Program-made: the position numbers and the translations under genes
Notes under the pieces: model-generated
The model's database searches: none
Told to the model about the DNA's origin: nothing
What the model saw: the letters and a program-made list of their open reading frames with translations, nothing else
Assembly (NCBI GenBank): GCA_026018925.1
Contig: JAKSZU010000018.1
Span: 28,272,452 to 28,336,451 of the forward strand
Origin: Tupaia tana
Lineage: Eukaryota > Chordata > Mammalia > Scandentia > Tupaiidae
DNA length: 64,000 bases
Reading direction: 5' to 3'
Part shown: positions 1-11,714 of the stretch, piece by piece
How positions within the stretch are numbered: position 1 is the first letter of the stretch
Layout of the letters: every line of letters starts with the position of its first letter

Positions 1-414
1 AGGATGTTCATTCTACTCACTGAGGCTTATGCCTAAAGTTGGACTTGTGTTCATGGAAATGTATATATCAGCTGTACTTGCTATGAAAATATTTAGATTA
101 ATTAAGATCTTTAGTGACTCAATAAAATGTGGGGGATGGGTAGTATAGAAAGCAAACATAGATACCAGAGGTGGTGTGGGAGGAGAGTGGGAGACAGCCA
201 AGAGTAAGAGATAGGAAATCAAGGATGGGGAAAAAAAGCAAAACATACAGGAAACAAGAAATGGAAAATTATTTGTTGACAATAACATGTATGTTGATGT
301 GCTTGATTGAGCCAATACACAGTGTACTCTGGATGGAAAATATCACTTTGTATGCTGTAATGATCTACAGTGAATGAATGTAAATAAATAAATTTCATAA
401 AAGAAAAAGATGTA
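1..414. other. No gene seen; AT-rich intergenic DNA
   Basis: Short open frames on both strands carry no recognisable protein signature. No recognisable repeat apart from simple AT-rich sequence. Confidence 0.6.
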
Positions 415-415
415 A

Positions 416-582
416 GGGCTGGCAAGTGGCATGGTGGTTAAGGGCACTGGACTCCCACGTGGCCTACTGTGGTTCAAGTCCCAGACTTGGTGGTTTGTTT
501 TCTCACTTTCTCTCTCTTTCTCTCTCTCTCTGTCTCTCTCTGTCTCTCTCTGATCAAATTAAAATAAATAAATAAAGTTAAA
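416..582 (+). mobile_element. Type B tRNA-derived SINE
   Basis: Head GGCTGGCAAGTGGCATGGTG, box B-like GGTTCAAGTCC, then a TC-rich stretch and a tail of AAATAAATAAATAAAG type. A type A copy in opposite orientation was inserted directly into its tail. Confidence 0.85.
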
Positions 583-597
583 TAAAATAATTATTTT

Positions 598-817
598 TTG
601 AGAGGTTTTTGCTATAGAAAGACAGAGACAGAGAGACAGAAAGCGAGAAATCACTCTCCAGGGGGGATGGCCACGCCACAATCCCTTCTCCTCTCGGGAT
701 CTTGGGCATGCATGCACACACGCCCAGCATGAGTTTAAGCCACTGGGTACAGTACTTAAACCATGGTCAACTACATGGGACTCCAGCGACATAGCTATTA
801 CGCCAACTGCTGGTCCC
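598..817 (-). mobile_element. Type A tRNA-derived SINE
   Basis: Reverse complement of the type A consensus, ending at CTGCTGGTCCC. Flanked by direct repeats of AAAATAATTATTTTT, which is part of the tail of the preceding SINE. Confidence 0.9.
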
Positions 818-945
818 AAAATAATTATTTTTTTTTTAAATGTGGTCTTAAAAGTTTGTTAAAGGTATGTTTACTTCATACTTTGTGAACTGAGACTTGC
901 ACTTCCTACATAAATATGTGATGTATCGATGTTTACTCTTTTTCT

Positions 946-1215
946 TTTTTTATTTTGCTATAGTGTGTGTGTGTTCACCACAGAGAAACAGAGAGACAGA
1001 CAGACAGAAAGAGAAGGAAAGCAAGAAAGTACCCCGTCCCCAGCAGAGGGGACAGTCACACTGCAATCTCCTCTCCACCATTCTCCTTTCAGTATTTTGG
1101 GTACGTACACACATGCACTCAGTATGTTTTACAAGCCACTGTGTACAAAACTTGAACCACATAGTTGGCCATGTGTGATTCAGCCACCTTAAGCACCACT
1201 GTACCGGCTGGCCCT
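946..1215 (-). mobile_element. Older type A-like SINE
   Basis: Diverged reverse copy. Target-site duplication GTTTACTCTT at 931-940 and 1219-1228. Confidence 0.8.
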
Positions 1216-1228
1216 AGTGTTTACTCTT

Positions 1229-2930
1229 GAAGGAACAATTTATATTGGCTTCTTTTGGAGAGTGAGAGATAGGATATGAGGAGAAAGACTTTTTCTTCTT
1301 TCCATTTTATCTTACACCCTTTCCAATATGCCCATATTAAAATTTTCAAATAAAATATGTACACAAGAGAGTAGATCTTGGACTCTTTGATTTAGTATAT
1401 ACATGAGTCTGTATTATGAAGACTTCTTTTTTTTCTAAAGTAAACACAATGTAAAGCAGAGTGATATGGCTTATTAAACAGCTTTAAGTGTCTTGGCATT
1501 TTGTAAAGTTTCAATGAAGTTAAAAATAAACATGAAATACACTTTACTCCAGAATACATCTATCTCTAGTACTATTTATAAATTTTAAATATCACTTTCT
1601 GGTAAAGTCATTTAATTATATTTCAAAGGCAGAATGAAGCCTGCGGAGGATGCAGGTAAAACGGTCCATTCAGCAAGCATCTTGCATGGAACATTCTAAG
1701 ATTTCTACCACAAGATGGCAGCATCGGCCCACAGATACTACAACCAGCCAAGGCCACCTCTGTGAAAACCTTGGCGTAAGTTTCAGGAACACTAGAGGGC
1801 CCTGAAGACTTGCACCCCGCACTCCTACCCCTACCCCTGCCCGTCACAAAACATCCTCTCCACACCTCCACAGGTAGACACTGCTCTCATTTGCCTAGAG
1901 GGTCCTGTTACCTTCTACACAAGTGTAGTTATTTTAAACACACACATATACACACCACCCTATACAAGATGTCCCAGCTAAGAAAAGGTCCCAGAGCATT
2001 CAGAGGGATCTTGCATCTGTTTCTTACTTCCTGTTTTAAACATAGAAGTCTCCAAAGATGTAATATACTAAATAAGTTTCAGTGGCAGGATCTAATACTA
2101 GCCGCAGTTATTCACCAAAGCACTACTCCTTGGAGGTTGGATCTATCCAGGAGCAGAAAGTCACTGCCACAGAAGAAGGGCTGCTGTTTCCTGAGCACTT
2201 CTCCATGCCAGGCCCTGCAAAAGGTAACTTTTTCACTTCAGGCAACTGATTTTCAATGCAGTTTAATCACTTCTCCATTGTCATACAATTACCTAGTGGT
2301 ACAAAGGAGTCTCAAACCCTAATTAGTCTAATTCTAACCTCATTCTTTATACTGTCCCAGCATTTTCTGCAACACTGGAAAAACAAGAATACCTAGTTCT
2401 CTGAAAAGAATTTAGTGTAATTTGCTATTTTTTTAATACATAGGATCTAGTCAAATTAAACAATGACATAAAAGTTACCAAGTGCTAAATATAAATTTTC
2501 CTACCAAAGAAAAGTTGTAGTTAGTTCAGAGAAATGAAATAGAGAATTCCAGCTAACATGAATTCTCACAGGTGTTATATACAATGCAATTTTCTGTCAT
2601 CACAATAGTGCTTTCTCACTTTCTTTCTCTCTCTCACCCCCAACCCCGTGAGCACACGTGCCCTATAGAACTGAAAATTGCCAAACCTGTTCTCAAAAAG
2701 GTAAATAAAATTAACTATGTATTTTTAGTTTGAAGTTACATGTTAAGTTACTCTGACCAAAAATTTCCCATATATGCTATGACTGGCCACCAGGTCTTTA
2801 TAATCAGCAAATCAATATGTGCTTAAGTTGCATTAATAAAAATAATTAATTTCTAATGATAGATTGATCCTCTCACTCTTCTCTGTCTAGGTCAGACCTT
2901 TTTTGATGGCTCTATGTTCTAATCATAATT
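1229..2930. other. No gene seen; mostly unique sequence
   Basis: The longest open frame (1810-2322) has proline- and leucine-rich low-complexity composition and no recognisable domain or gene context. No young repeat is visible here. Confidence 0.5.
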
Positions 2931-3177
2931 TCTTTTTTTTTGCCATAAAGGGCGTGCGCTCGCCAGAAAGACAGAGAGAGACAGAGAGACAGAAAATGAG
3001 AAATCACCCCCCAGGGCGGATGGCCACCCTGCAATCCCTTCTCTATTCTCCTCTCAGTACCTTGGGTACACACGCACACGTGCCTGGAGTGAGTTTAAGT
3101 CACCGGGTCCGGGACTCAAACCACGGTCAACTACATGGGAGTCCAGCGACATAGCCATTACACTAACTGCTGGTCCC
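2931..3177 (-). mobile_element. Type A SINE
   Basis: Target-site duplication CTAATCATAA at 2920-2929 and 3177-3186. The CCCCCCAGGGCGGATGG hairpin region is readable on the + strand. Confidence 0.9.
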
Positions 3178-3199
3178 TAATCATAACATTTTAAGTAGG

Positions 3200-3467
3200 G
3201 TTTTTTTTCTTTTTATAGAGAGACTTTTGCAATAAGGCACGTGCACTCACCAGAGGGACAGAGAGAGACAGAGAGACAGAAAGCAAGAAATCACCCCCCA
3301 GGGACATGACCACACCACACTCCCTTCTCCTTCTTTCTCCTCTTGGGATTTGAGATACACATGCACAAGCGCCGGGTGTGAGTTTTAAGCTGCCAGGTCT
3401 GGGCCTCAAACAATGGTCAACTATGTGGGAGTCCAGCGATGTGACCATTACACCCTCTGCTGGTCCC
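3200..3467 (-). mobile_element. Type A SINE
   Basis: Second reverse copy only about 20 bp from the previous one; ends at CTCTGCTGGTCCC. Confidence 0.88.
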
Positions 3468-3745
3468 TTAGGTTGGGCTCTGTTAACCCAAAGAATGGCT
3501 TCTAGTGCTAAGTTCTTAGGATGTTTTACACCAGGTTTTGTTAACCAGAGAAGAGTTATCAGAGTAGTCAGAAGCTCCAAGCCAGACATCACCTATTTCT
3601 CAGCCATGGCTAAAGAAGAGATGATTTAAGGGGAATATTGCACCCATATTCAAATATGCAGGGGATTTTTTTTCTAGTAGTAATTAGATATAAGATTATG
3701 AATAGAATGTATATTTATAGTTTATCTCATAAAGAAGGGCATTGT

Positions 3746-4016
3746 GGGGCTAGCAGATGGCATAGTGGTTACATAACTGGACTACCACATGGCCGAGCAC
3801 AATTTGAGTCTTGAACCCAGCGGCTTGAAAATCATGCCTGGCACATATGTGTGCATGCCAAGATCCCAGAAGAATGGGGAGAAAGGACTGTGACATGTCT
3901 ATGCTCCATGGGGGTGATTGCTCACTTTTCCTTTCACTGTCTCTGTCTTTCTCTTTCTCTCTGGTGAGTGCACGCACCCTACGGCCAAAACCTCTTAAAA
4001 AAAAAGAAGAAGAAGA
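3746..4016 (+). mobile_element. Type A SINE, older subfamily
   Basis: Head GGGGCTAGCAGATGGCATAG. Flanked by AAGAAGGGCATTG (from 3732) and AAGAAGGGCATCG near 4017. Tail is an (AAG)n microsatellite. Confidence 0.88.
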
Positions 4017-4571
4017 AGAAGGGCATCGTCATCCCACCACTGTATCATAATGGAATAGGTGACCTTCTGAGAGCATCGAAAATATTTAATAAACTGATGA
4101 GATCCATAAGCCGAAAATTATTCCATATACATGATGTGCTATGCTAGATTAGAAATGTACAATAAATGATACCTTCTGATAGATCTATCTCTGCCCTTAC
4201 AGGCCTTCACAGAAAAAATACACCAGGAGAAATAGGCAATTATCTTCATAAAGGATGAAACATATTGTAATAAAACCACTGTGTGAAGGAACCCATCAAC
4301 GTAGTACCTTACCCCTGTCTCTGGGTAATCAGTTAAGAAGTCTCAGAGACAAGTCACCTAATTTGACACATAAATAATAAATGGGAATTAATTAAATAAA
4401 AAATATAGGAGAAAGAGAAGATTCCTAACCCTAGGCAATATCCTTTCCCAGTTTTCTATGACCTCCTTCCGATACATGACCTTTATAAGCCCCAAGAAAA
4501 ATACTCCACTGTCATCAAATTACTGCTGCATAATAAACCACCCCAATATTTTGTGATAAAACCACAACCAT
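4017..4571. other. No gene seen
   Basis: AT-rich sequence with no recognisable coding signal or repeat. Confidence 0.5.
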
Positions 4572-4812
4572 TGTCCAGCCTCAGTGATGGAGCCATAGGG
4601 AAGCCTGGGGTTTAGATTCCATGTTGACCTGAATACAATGGGTAGGCCAGTGCATGCCTGTGATCCTGGCTGGCTGGGCACCTGGGGGGAGGATCAAGGT
4701 ATGGCAAGACACTGTTGAGGGTACCTGCCTCTCTCTCTCACTCTTGCTCTCACTCTCGCTCTTTCTGTCTTTCTCCCCAACCCCTCTCTCATGAAATAAC
4801 CTAGTTTTTTTT
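4572..4812 (+). mobile_element. Type C SINE (old, diverged)
   Basis: Shares the body GATCCTGGCTGGCTGGGC-like, the GACACTGTTGAGGGT-like segment, the TC tract and the CATGAAATAA end with copies near 30.98, 41.93 and 49.08 kb. Boundaries approximate. Confidence 0.55.
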
Positions 4813-4886
4813 AACTTTAGAAAACACCCACACCAACACACAACCATTCATTTACTCATGATTCTGCATTTTGTCTGGGCTCACTT

Positions 4887-6149
4887 AGAAACTTTGGTTT
4901 GCCACGAGTTCCAGCAGCTCGGGTGGTGGGAGGAGCGGTAGGGTTTATCCACTCAACTCCACAAAGGCTCTAGGTGCACCGAGGCTTCATCAGACACCCA
5001 GCACACACCCTGTCGGCAGCCAAGATGCCCAAGAGGAAGGTCAACTCAGCTGAGGGGGCAGCCAAGGAATAGCCCAAGAGGAGATCGGAGAGGTTGTCAG
5101 CTAAACCTGCTCCTGCAAAAGTGGAGCTGAAGCCAAAAGGCGGCAGGAAGGATAAATCTTCAGACAAAAGAGTGCAAACAAAAGGGAAAAAGGGAGCAAA
5201 GGGGAAACAGGCTAAAGTAGCCAACCGAGACACTAAGTAAGATTTACTTGCAGAAAATGGAGAAAAATGAGGAGAATCCACCCTCTGATATGCAGGCAAG
5301 AAAGAAGCCCAGTCTGAGTAATGTCACACCCCATGTCTTATCAATGGTCCCTCTCTCCCTTCTTGATATTTTTATCAACTATCTTGCAAATGCAAGTTTT
5401 TTAGTAGCTCTAGAAACATTTTTAAGGAGAGAATCCCACCTCATCCCATTTTTTAAGTGTAAATGCTTTATTTTAAGAGGTGAAATCATTTATTGGTTGT
5501 TTATTTTTCAGTACAACCGGAAAATAGTGGGTTATTGACTTATAGGAGGCTTTGACTCTGTTGCGTGTCAGCTTAACATTCCATAGGTGGGGGCGGGTGG
5601 GTAGTTTTTATATCCTAAATACAAAGCATACTAAATGGCAGTTCGGAGTCACATTCATGCATTTAATGTGTCTTGAATATTTTAAATTACTTCTATTATG
5701 TTTTTTAGTAGTATTGTTTCCTAAAGAAAACCACTCTTTGATTGTTGCTCTCCCTGTCAGAATTGTGTGCACTCTGTAACATCTTTGGTCGTGGTAGTCC
5801 AGTTTTCCTAATAATTTTGTTAATGTGCTGTAAAAGATTGGACATTCGAAGTACGTAGTGTGTATGATACTAAATTGTGATTTGGTGGGACTTACATAAC
5901 AGCTTTCAACATTAGAACACAGTGGTTCTTGATATTCTCTTAAGGAAAATTTGCCTACAAATTTGAAGCTGGAATGTCACTGGAATAATTTAAAAATAAT
6001 CACTATACTTGGCTTTTTAAATTTTTGGTACTTATGTTAAGAATTGGCACAAATTGAAATGTCTGTACTGATCTTTGACACAACCAATAAATCTCAATTA
6101 CAAAAGGAAAAAAAAAAAAAAAAAGAAAGAAAAGAAACTCTGGTTTGCC
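4887..6149 (+). pseudogene. HMGN1: HMGN1 processed pseudogene (with target-site duplications)
   Basis: Intronless copy of the mRNA for nucleosome-binding protein HMGN1. The reading frame opens at ATG 5025 with MPKRKVNSAEGAAKE and is then cut by an in-frame TAG. Downstream stretches still match the family (KSSDKRVQTKGKKGAKGKQ-like, then AENGE-like). It is followed by a long 3' UTR, AATAAA at 6086-6091 and an A-rich tail from about 6103. A 17-bp direct repeat, AGAAACTTTGGTTTGCC at 4887-4903 and AGAAACTCTGGTTTGCC at 6133-6149, flanks the copy with one mismatch and marks an L1-type insertion. Retrotransposed mRNA by structure; not expected to encode a protein. Confidence 0.93.
6086..6091 (+). terminator. 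Poly(A) signal inherited by the HMGN1 pseudogene
   Basis: AATAAA about 12 bases before the templated A-tail of the retrocopy. Confidence 0.8.
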
Positions 6150-6980
6150 TGGGGTCATTCAGAGACCTCCTGTCTCCTGATAGCTCACCAGGGATGGAGT
6201 GTCCAGATGGCCTCACGTTACTGGCAGTTGGTGCCAGCATTATCCGAGGTAACTTAGTTCTCCACATGGCCTCTTCACCCTCTCGAGGTCTAGACAAAGC
6301 TTCTTTACACAGCTCAGGGCATCATTTCAAGAAGGCAAAGGAGGACATTTCAAGGCATTTGGGGTCCCAGGCTCTGGAACTCTAATAGCATCATTTCTGT
6401 CATATTATATATTCACCAAAATGAGTCATAGGCCGATCTGGACTCAAGGAATAAGAAATTAGGCTCTTTTTCCAATGGGAGGAAATGAAAAGTGTTGCAG
6501 CCATGTTTTTCAATCTATCACAAGTATGCTAAGAAAACCCAAACTAGAGGAAGTCAGGGAGGACTTCAGAGAAGAGGTAGAGTTTAAGCCCAAGCCTAGA
6601 GGATGAGTAGGATTTTGCTCAGGAGAGAAAACATGTATAATGCACATAGGTGTCAGACAGCACAGGCAGCCTATCTGGAGAAAGGCCCTGGGATTAGCAT
6701 CAAAGGACTAGGGACAAAATTGTGGGGAAAGATGCAGAAGAACATCATCACGCCTAGCACTGTGCCACTGTGTATGTAGCTACTTAGGAGATGCATCCCA
6801 GCCAGGACAAGATCGTGGAGACCTATACAACAAATGCTGGAGTTTGCCACGAGAACATTTTTAATCAGGTAGGCAATTAGTTTTTTCTTATAGATCTGAA
6901 GTGTCATTTTACAGACACCACATAAAGTAGCATCCAAACTATCTTCTCCCTATGGATCTGATCATAACTTTAATCATCTA
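6150..6980. other. No gene seen
   Basis: Unique-looking sequence. Open frames are short and lack family signatures. Confidence 0.5.
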
Positions 6981-7158
6981 TGGAGCTAGCAGGTGGCAGG
7001 AGGTTAAGGCAGCTGGATCCCACATGGTCAACTGTGCTATTCGAGATCTGGACTTGGTGGCTTGAACATCACCCTGAATGCATGTGTGTGTGTGCCCAGA
7101 GTCCCATGAGGAGTATGGAGAAGAAGGGATTGTGACGTGGCCATCCCTCCTAGGGGTA

Positions 7159-7205
<47 letters not shown>

Positions 7206-7266
7206 CCTCCCTCCCCTGCCCCCTATAAGCACATGCACCCTATAGCAAGCAAACAAACAAACAAAA
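6981..7266 (+). mobile_element. Type A SINE with expanded (CT)n
   Basis: Target-site duplication AATCATCTA at 6972-6980 and 7272-7280. The internal TC tract has grown to a run of about twenty CT units near 7160-7202. Tail is CAAACAAACAAACAAA. Confidence 0.9.
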
Positions 7267-7529
7267 ACTGCAATCATCTACACTTTCTGTGCTCCTGATG
7301 TGATCATCTATGTGAATTCTGAGTCCTTGTTTTGATCACACCAATTAATTCAAAGTAAAGGAGAGGTAAAACACCCAGTACAAGTTGCAAAAACACTATC
7401 TGACACTATTATGGACACTGAAAACAAAGATTCTAAGAACTATTCTAAGAACAGATATGAAGACAAAAAACTAACACTTAAGTCAACACACATGATTAAT
7501 CATGGTGTTGAATTTTCTATCTTTTTATT

Positions 7530-7771
7530 GTGGAGGTTTTTCCTATAGGGCGCATGTGCTCGCCAGGAAGACAGAGAGACAGAAAGCAAGAAATCACTCC
7601 ACTAGGGGGAAATGGCCACACCACAATCTCTTCTCCTCCATTCTCCTCTCAGGGTCTTGGGCATGCACGCACATGTGCCCAACGTGAGTTTAAACCACCA
7701 GGTCTGAGTCTCAAACCGCGGTTGACTACATGAGAGTACAGTGACATAGCCATTATGCCAGCTGCTGGTCC
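7530..7771 (-). mobile_element. Type A SINE
   Basis: Reverse copy from GGTTTTTCCTATAGGGCGC to CTGCTGGTCCC; box B readable as GGTTTGAGACTC on the minus strand. Confidence 0.88.
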
Positions 7772-8124
7772 CCTATCTGTCCTAATCAATAGGAAGAAGA
7801 CATTTTTTCAGCCCCTGGGCAATGAGATGGTGATTCCCTGGAGGTTGAGCATCCTCTGCAGTGCCCAAGGAGGCATATAAAGTCAATAAATAGTGAAAAA
7901 ACACATGATAATAATAATAGTAATGATTAGCTTAATCTTCAAATGATTTGTTCAGAGTAACATACACATAAAAGTGAAAGCCATGTTTCCTAGAATTGAC
8001 TTCTGACTTCGAATGTTTTTCCATTATTAGACAAGACCATATAGTCAAGAACAAGGTTAAAATCCTGAGATCCTAAGAGGTCTTTGGCAATAGTCTCTTC
8101 CAAAAAATAAATAAATAAAAAAGA
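7772..8124. other. No gene seen
   Basis: AT-rich DNA. The last part may already belong to the old L1 that becomes recognisable at about 8125. Confidence 0.4.
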
Positions 8125-8685
8125 AGGGAACTCTTCCTAACTGATTCAATGAGACCAATATTATTGCACAGATACCAAAACCAAATAAAGACATTACAGG
8201 AAAAAAGAAAACTAAAAACTAATCCCCTCTAGGAACATAGACCAAAAACAAAAAAAAGTCAACAAGATACGAGCAAAGTGAATCCAATAGCATAGAAAAA
8301 TGATTAGACACTATGACCAAGTGAGATTTATCCCAAGAGTATGGTTCAACATATACAAACCAGTCAATGTAATATGCCATATCAATAGAATAAATTTTTT
8401 TTAAAAAAAGTGATGCAGAAAAAGCATTTGATAAAATCCAACACCTTTTCAGGATAAAAATATTCAATGAAATAAGAATAGAAGGGGCATATATGAAATA
8501 CCAATAGTTAATATCATACTAACTGATCAGAGACTAAAAACTCCCTCCACCCAGCTTTAAGAACAAGATACGAATGTTCACTTTCACCACTTCTATTCAT
8601 TGTTATACTGGAAGTACAACATTATACCAGGACAATTTTGCGAGGAAAAGAAATAAAGGCATCTAGATCAAAAATAAGACACAAG
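8125..8685 (+). mobile_element. Old L1 fragment, 5' part (ORF2 reverse transcriptase region)
   Basis: Decayed L1 ORF2 sequence. Reading in broken frames gives the stretches around the conserved FIPG-like and D-A-E-K-A-F-D-K motifs (GATGCAGAAAAAGCATTTGA near 8411). It stops at 8685, where the younger L1 was inserted, and resumes at 15099. The segment AAAAATAAGACACAAGA (8670-8686) is the target-site duplication of the younger element. Confidence 0.88.
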
Positions 8686-8991
8686 AGGAACTTCGAGGGA
8701 GGACTGCCCCCTGTAGCTTCAACCCCGGGACCCCCAAGCCAGACACCCCTCTTTCAGCCAGGAACGCCCTCAGTTCTACCACACCACACTCCCATCTTTC
8801 AACCCCTGGGCCAGGAACTTCGAGGGAGGACTGCCCCCCATAGTTTCAGCCCTGGGACCCCTTTCAGCCAGGTACACTTTTTTTTCCTTTCTTTTTCTGT
8901 CCCCTTACCCACGTCTTTCATTTGTAAATTTCTCTCTTCTGATTAACACATAGTTCTACCACACCACACTCCCATCTTTCCACCCCTGGCG
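8686..8991 (+). repeat. Monomer-like tandem repeats in the L1 5' UTR
   Basis: AGGAACTTCGAGGGAGGACT starts at 8686 and again at 8813, giving a 127-bp unit. The second unit follows to about 8876, is interrupted by a pyrimidine-rich segment (8877-8951), and the unit's other half (TTCTACCACACCACACTCCC, at 8774 and 8955) resumes to 8991. Probably the L1 promoter region; promoter function is inferred. Confidence 0.8.
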
Positions 8992-9364
8992 AAATCGCAT
9001 GCCGTGCTAGTGCGCGGCGTGCGACTTTTTCTTTATTCTACATATTATTTTATTCCCACTTATTCAGTCCTCACTTCCTTTATCTACACCATCCCTGGCT
9101 GTCTAGATAAGTCTAGAATTACAATCCTGAAACATTCTAGCATTTTAAGACTCTCTAGAATCCTCCCTTTCACTGAACCACCTGCGAAGAAGGAGATACA
9201 TTTCTTTGTACACCTGAAGAAAATACTTTTTCTTGGATTACATTACTAAACACAATTGAAGAGAGACTTTGGCTGTCTCCATTCCATATCAGAAAGGAAA
9301 CACACTTGCTCCTATTCGAAGAAACGATCTCGTAAAAGGTTTTTCAAAGGGAACACATCTCCCA

Positions 9365-10316
9365 ATGGTTAGAAGTAGAAGAACCTCAGGCCTGAATAAA
9401 GCAGGAAATATGTCTCCATCAAAGGAACACAGTAACTCCCTTCCTTTTCTTGAAAAAATAGAGGACGTTACCAAAATGTCCAAGATAGAGTTTAGAACAT
9501 TCATGTTGAACAAGTACTATGAGCTGGAACAGAAAAGAGACAATGAACTACAGGAGATGAGAAAGTCCTTCAACGATATGAAGGAAGAAATGCTAAGGAA
9601 GAATAAGACGGAACTATTAGAGGTGAAGACTGTAATACAGGAAATCAAAAACTCTCTCGAAAGTATTAAAAGTCAATTAGACCATGCTGAAGGTCGAATC
9701 TCTGATGTAGAAGATAAAACTTCTGACCTAGAGAAAACCACCAAAAAGATAGAGAAAATAACAAAAAAACACGAAGATAACGTACGAGAATTACTAGATT
9801 CCATTAGACGTCCTAACATCCGAATAATTGGTATCACAGAAGATGAAGAAACTAATGAGAGCATGGAAAACCTATTCCATGAAATCTTGGAAGAAAATTT
9901 CCCAAGCATAGAGAGGCCCTCAAACATGCAGACCCAAGAAATACAAAGGACACCAAATAGAATCAACCCAAGAAGATCTTTCCCAAGGCATATCATAGCC
10001 AGACTGGCTAAGACCACAGATAAAGATACTAAAACTGGCAAGAGAGAAACGACAAGTGACTTACAAAGGTCACCCCATCAGGCTAACACCGGACTTCTCA
10101 ACGGAAACAATGCAAGCAAGAAAAGAATGGGAAGATGTATTGAAAGTGTTAAGAGAGAAACAATTTCAACCAAGATTATTGCATCCTGCAAGATTATCCT
10201 TCATATGGGAAAAAAAGATTAAAATCTTCTCAGACAAACAAAACCTGAAAGAATTTGCCAGCACCAGGCCAGCTCTCCATGAAACCCTGAAGAAAGTACT
10301 GTTCCAGGAAAACTAA
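9365..10316 (+). pseudogene. L1 ORF1 (RNA-binding chaperone), frameshifted
   Basis: Would encode the L1 ORF1 protein that coats L1 RNA. I take ATG 9365 (MVRSRRTSGLNK) as start; the frame is open further upstream to 9269 but without an ATG. Order: short basic N-terminus, a coiled coil (about 9460-9790, rich in E, K, L with heptads), the RRM-like domain beginning RPNIRIIGITEDEE (near 9810), then the C-terminal domain. A frameshift near 10030-10056 moves the C-terminal domain (YKGHPIRLTPDFSTETMQAR) into another frame, ending at TAA 10314-10316. Otherwise well preserved, which suggests modest age. Confidence 0.92.
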
Positions 10317-10550
10317 AGAAGTAACAGCCAGAAACAAAAAAGTAAAAGGCAACTAAGACAATGGCCAACCTAAACGTCAGGACAGATCCATTAACATCGA
10401 TAATAACATTGAATGTTAACGGATTAAATTCTCTAATCAAGAGACACAGACTGGCTGAATGGATTAAAAAAACAAAAACCCTCTATCTGTTGCCTACAGG
10501 AAACCCACTTCATGGATAAAGATATACATAGATTGAAAGTGAAGGGTTGG

Positions 10551-10822
10551 GGACCAGCAGTTAGCATAATGGCTATGTCGCTGGACTCCCACGTAGTCGA
10601 CCGCGGTTCGAGTCCCGGACCCGGCAGCTTAAACTCACGCTGGGCGCGTGTGCGTGTGTGCCCAAGATCCCGAGAGGAGAATGGAGGAGAAGGGATTGCG
10701 GCGTGGCCATCCCCCCTGGGGAGTGATTTCTCGCTTTCTATCTCTCTGACTCTGTCTGTCTGGCGAGCGCACGCGCCCTATAGCAAAAACCTCTCCAAAA
10801 AAAAGAAAAAGAAAAAAAAAAA
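10551..10822 (+). mobile_element. Type A SINE inside L1 ORF2 (young)
   Basis: 16-bp perfect target-site duplication GAAAGTGAAGGGTTGG at 10535-10550 and 10823-10838. Box A-like TTAGCATAATGGC, perfect box B GGTTCGAGTCC, many intact CpGs and a nearly pure A-tail. Confidence 0.97.
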
Positions 10823-11432
10823 GAAAGTGAAGGGTTGGAAAAAGATTTTCCATGCAAATGGGAACCAAAAAAGAGCTGGAGTCACAATACTAATCTCTGA
10901 CAAAATAGGCTTTAAAACAAAAACTGTTCGAAGAGACAAAGAAGGGCACTATATCGTAGTAAAAGGATCAATCGATCAAGAAGATATAACGCTTATTAAT
11001 ATCTATGCGCCTAACACAGGAGCACCCAAATATGTGAAGGAAAGACTGCTAGATCTAAAAAGGGAGATAGACTGCAACACACTAATTGTTGGACACCTCA
11101 ACACTGCACTATCCCCCCTGGATAGATCATCTAGACAAAAAATAGGTAAAGAGATAAAAGATCTAAACGATATCATAAATCAAATGGACTTAACAGACAT
11201 CTATAGAACTTTCCATCCCAAAACCTCGAGATACACTTCTTTCTCGCCGCCACATGGAACATTCTTGAAGATTGACCACATCGTTGGGCACAAAGCAAGC
11301 CTCTACAGATTCAAAAGCATAGAAACTATACCCAGCATCTTCACCGACCATGATGGAATTAAACTTGAGTTTAATTTCAAGAGAAATCCTCAAAAATACT
11401 CAAATACATGGAAACTTAATAACCTACTCCTG

Positions 11433-11714
11433 GGGACCAGCAGTTGGCGTAATGGCTATGTCGCTGGACTCCCATGTAGTCAACCGTGGTTCGAGTCCCG
11501 GACCCGGTGGCTTAAACTCACGCCGGGCGCATGTGCGTGCGTGCCCAAGATCCTGAGAGGAGAATGGAGGAGAGGGGATTGCGGCGTGGCCATCCCCCCT
11601 GGGGGGTGATTTCTTGCTTTCTATCTCTCTGTCTCTCTCTGTCTGTCTGGCGAGCGCACGCGCCCTATAGCAAAAACCTCTCAAAATAAATAAATAAATA
11701 AATAAATAAATAAA
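11433..11714 (+). mobile_element. Type A SINE inside L1 ORF2 (young)
   Basis: 15-bp perfect target-site duplication AATAACCTACTCCTG at 11418-11432 and 11715-11729. Box B GGTTCGAGTCC; tail (AAAT)n. Confidence 0.97.

Noticed and set aside
1810-2322. 170-codon open frame
   Set aside because: No recognised domain, no exon structure, no codon-use support; consistent with chance.
6044-6385. 113-codon frame over the HMGN1 retrocopy tail
   Set aside because: It runs through the A-tail as lysines; chance frame.
7160-7202. CRISPR-like or satellite array
   Set aside because: Simple (CT)n inside a SINE. No regularly spaced repeats with unique spacers were seen anywhere in the window.
10551-10625. tRNA gene call from boxes A and B
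   Set aside because: The promoter boxes belong to SINE heads that continue into a body and A-tail and are flanked by target-site duplications; no mature tRNA fold with a clear anticodon was seen.
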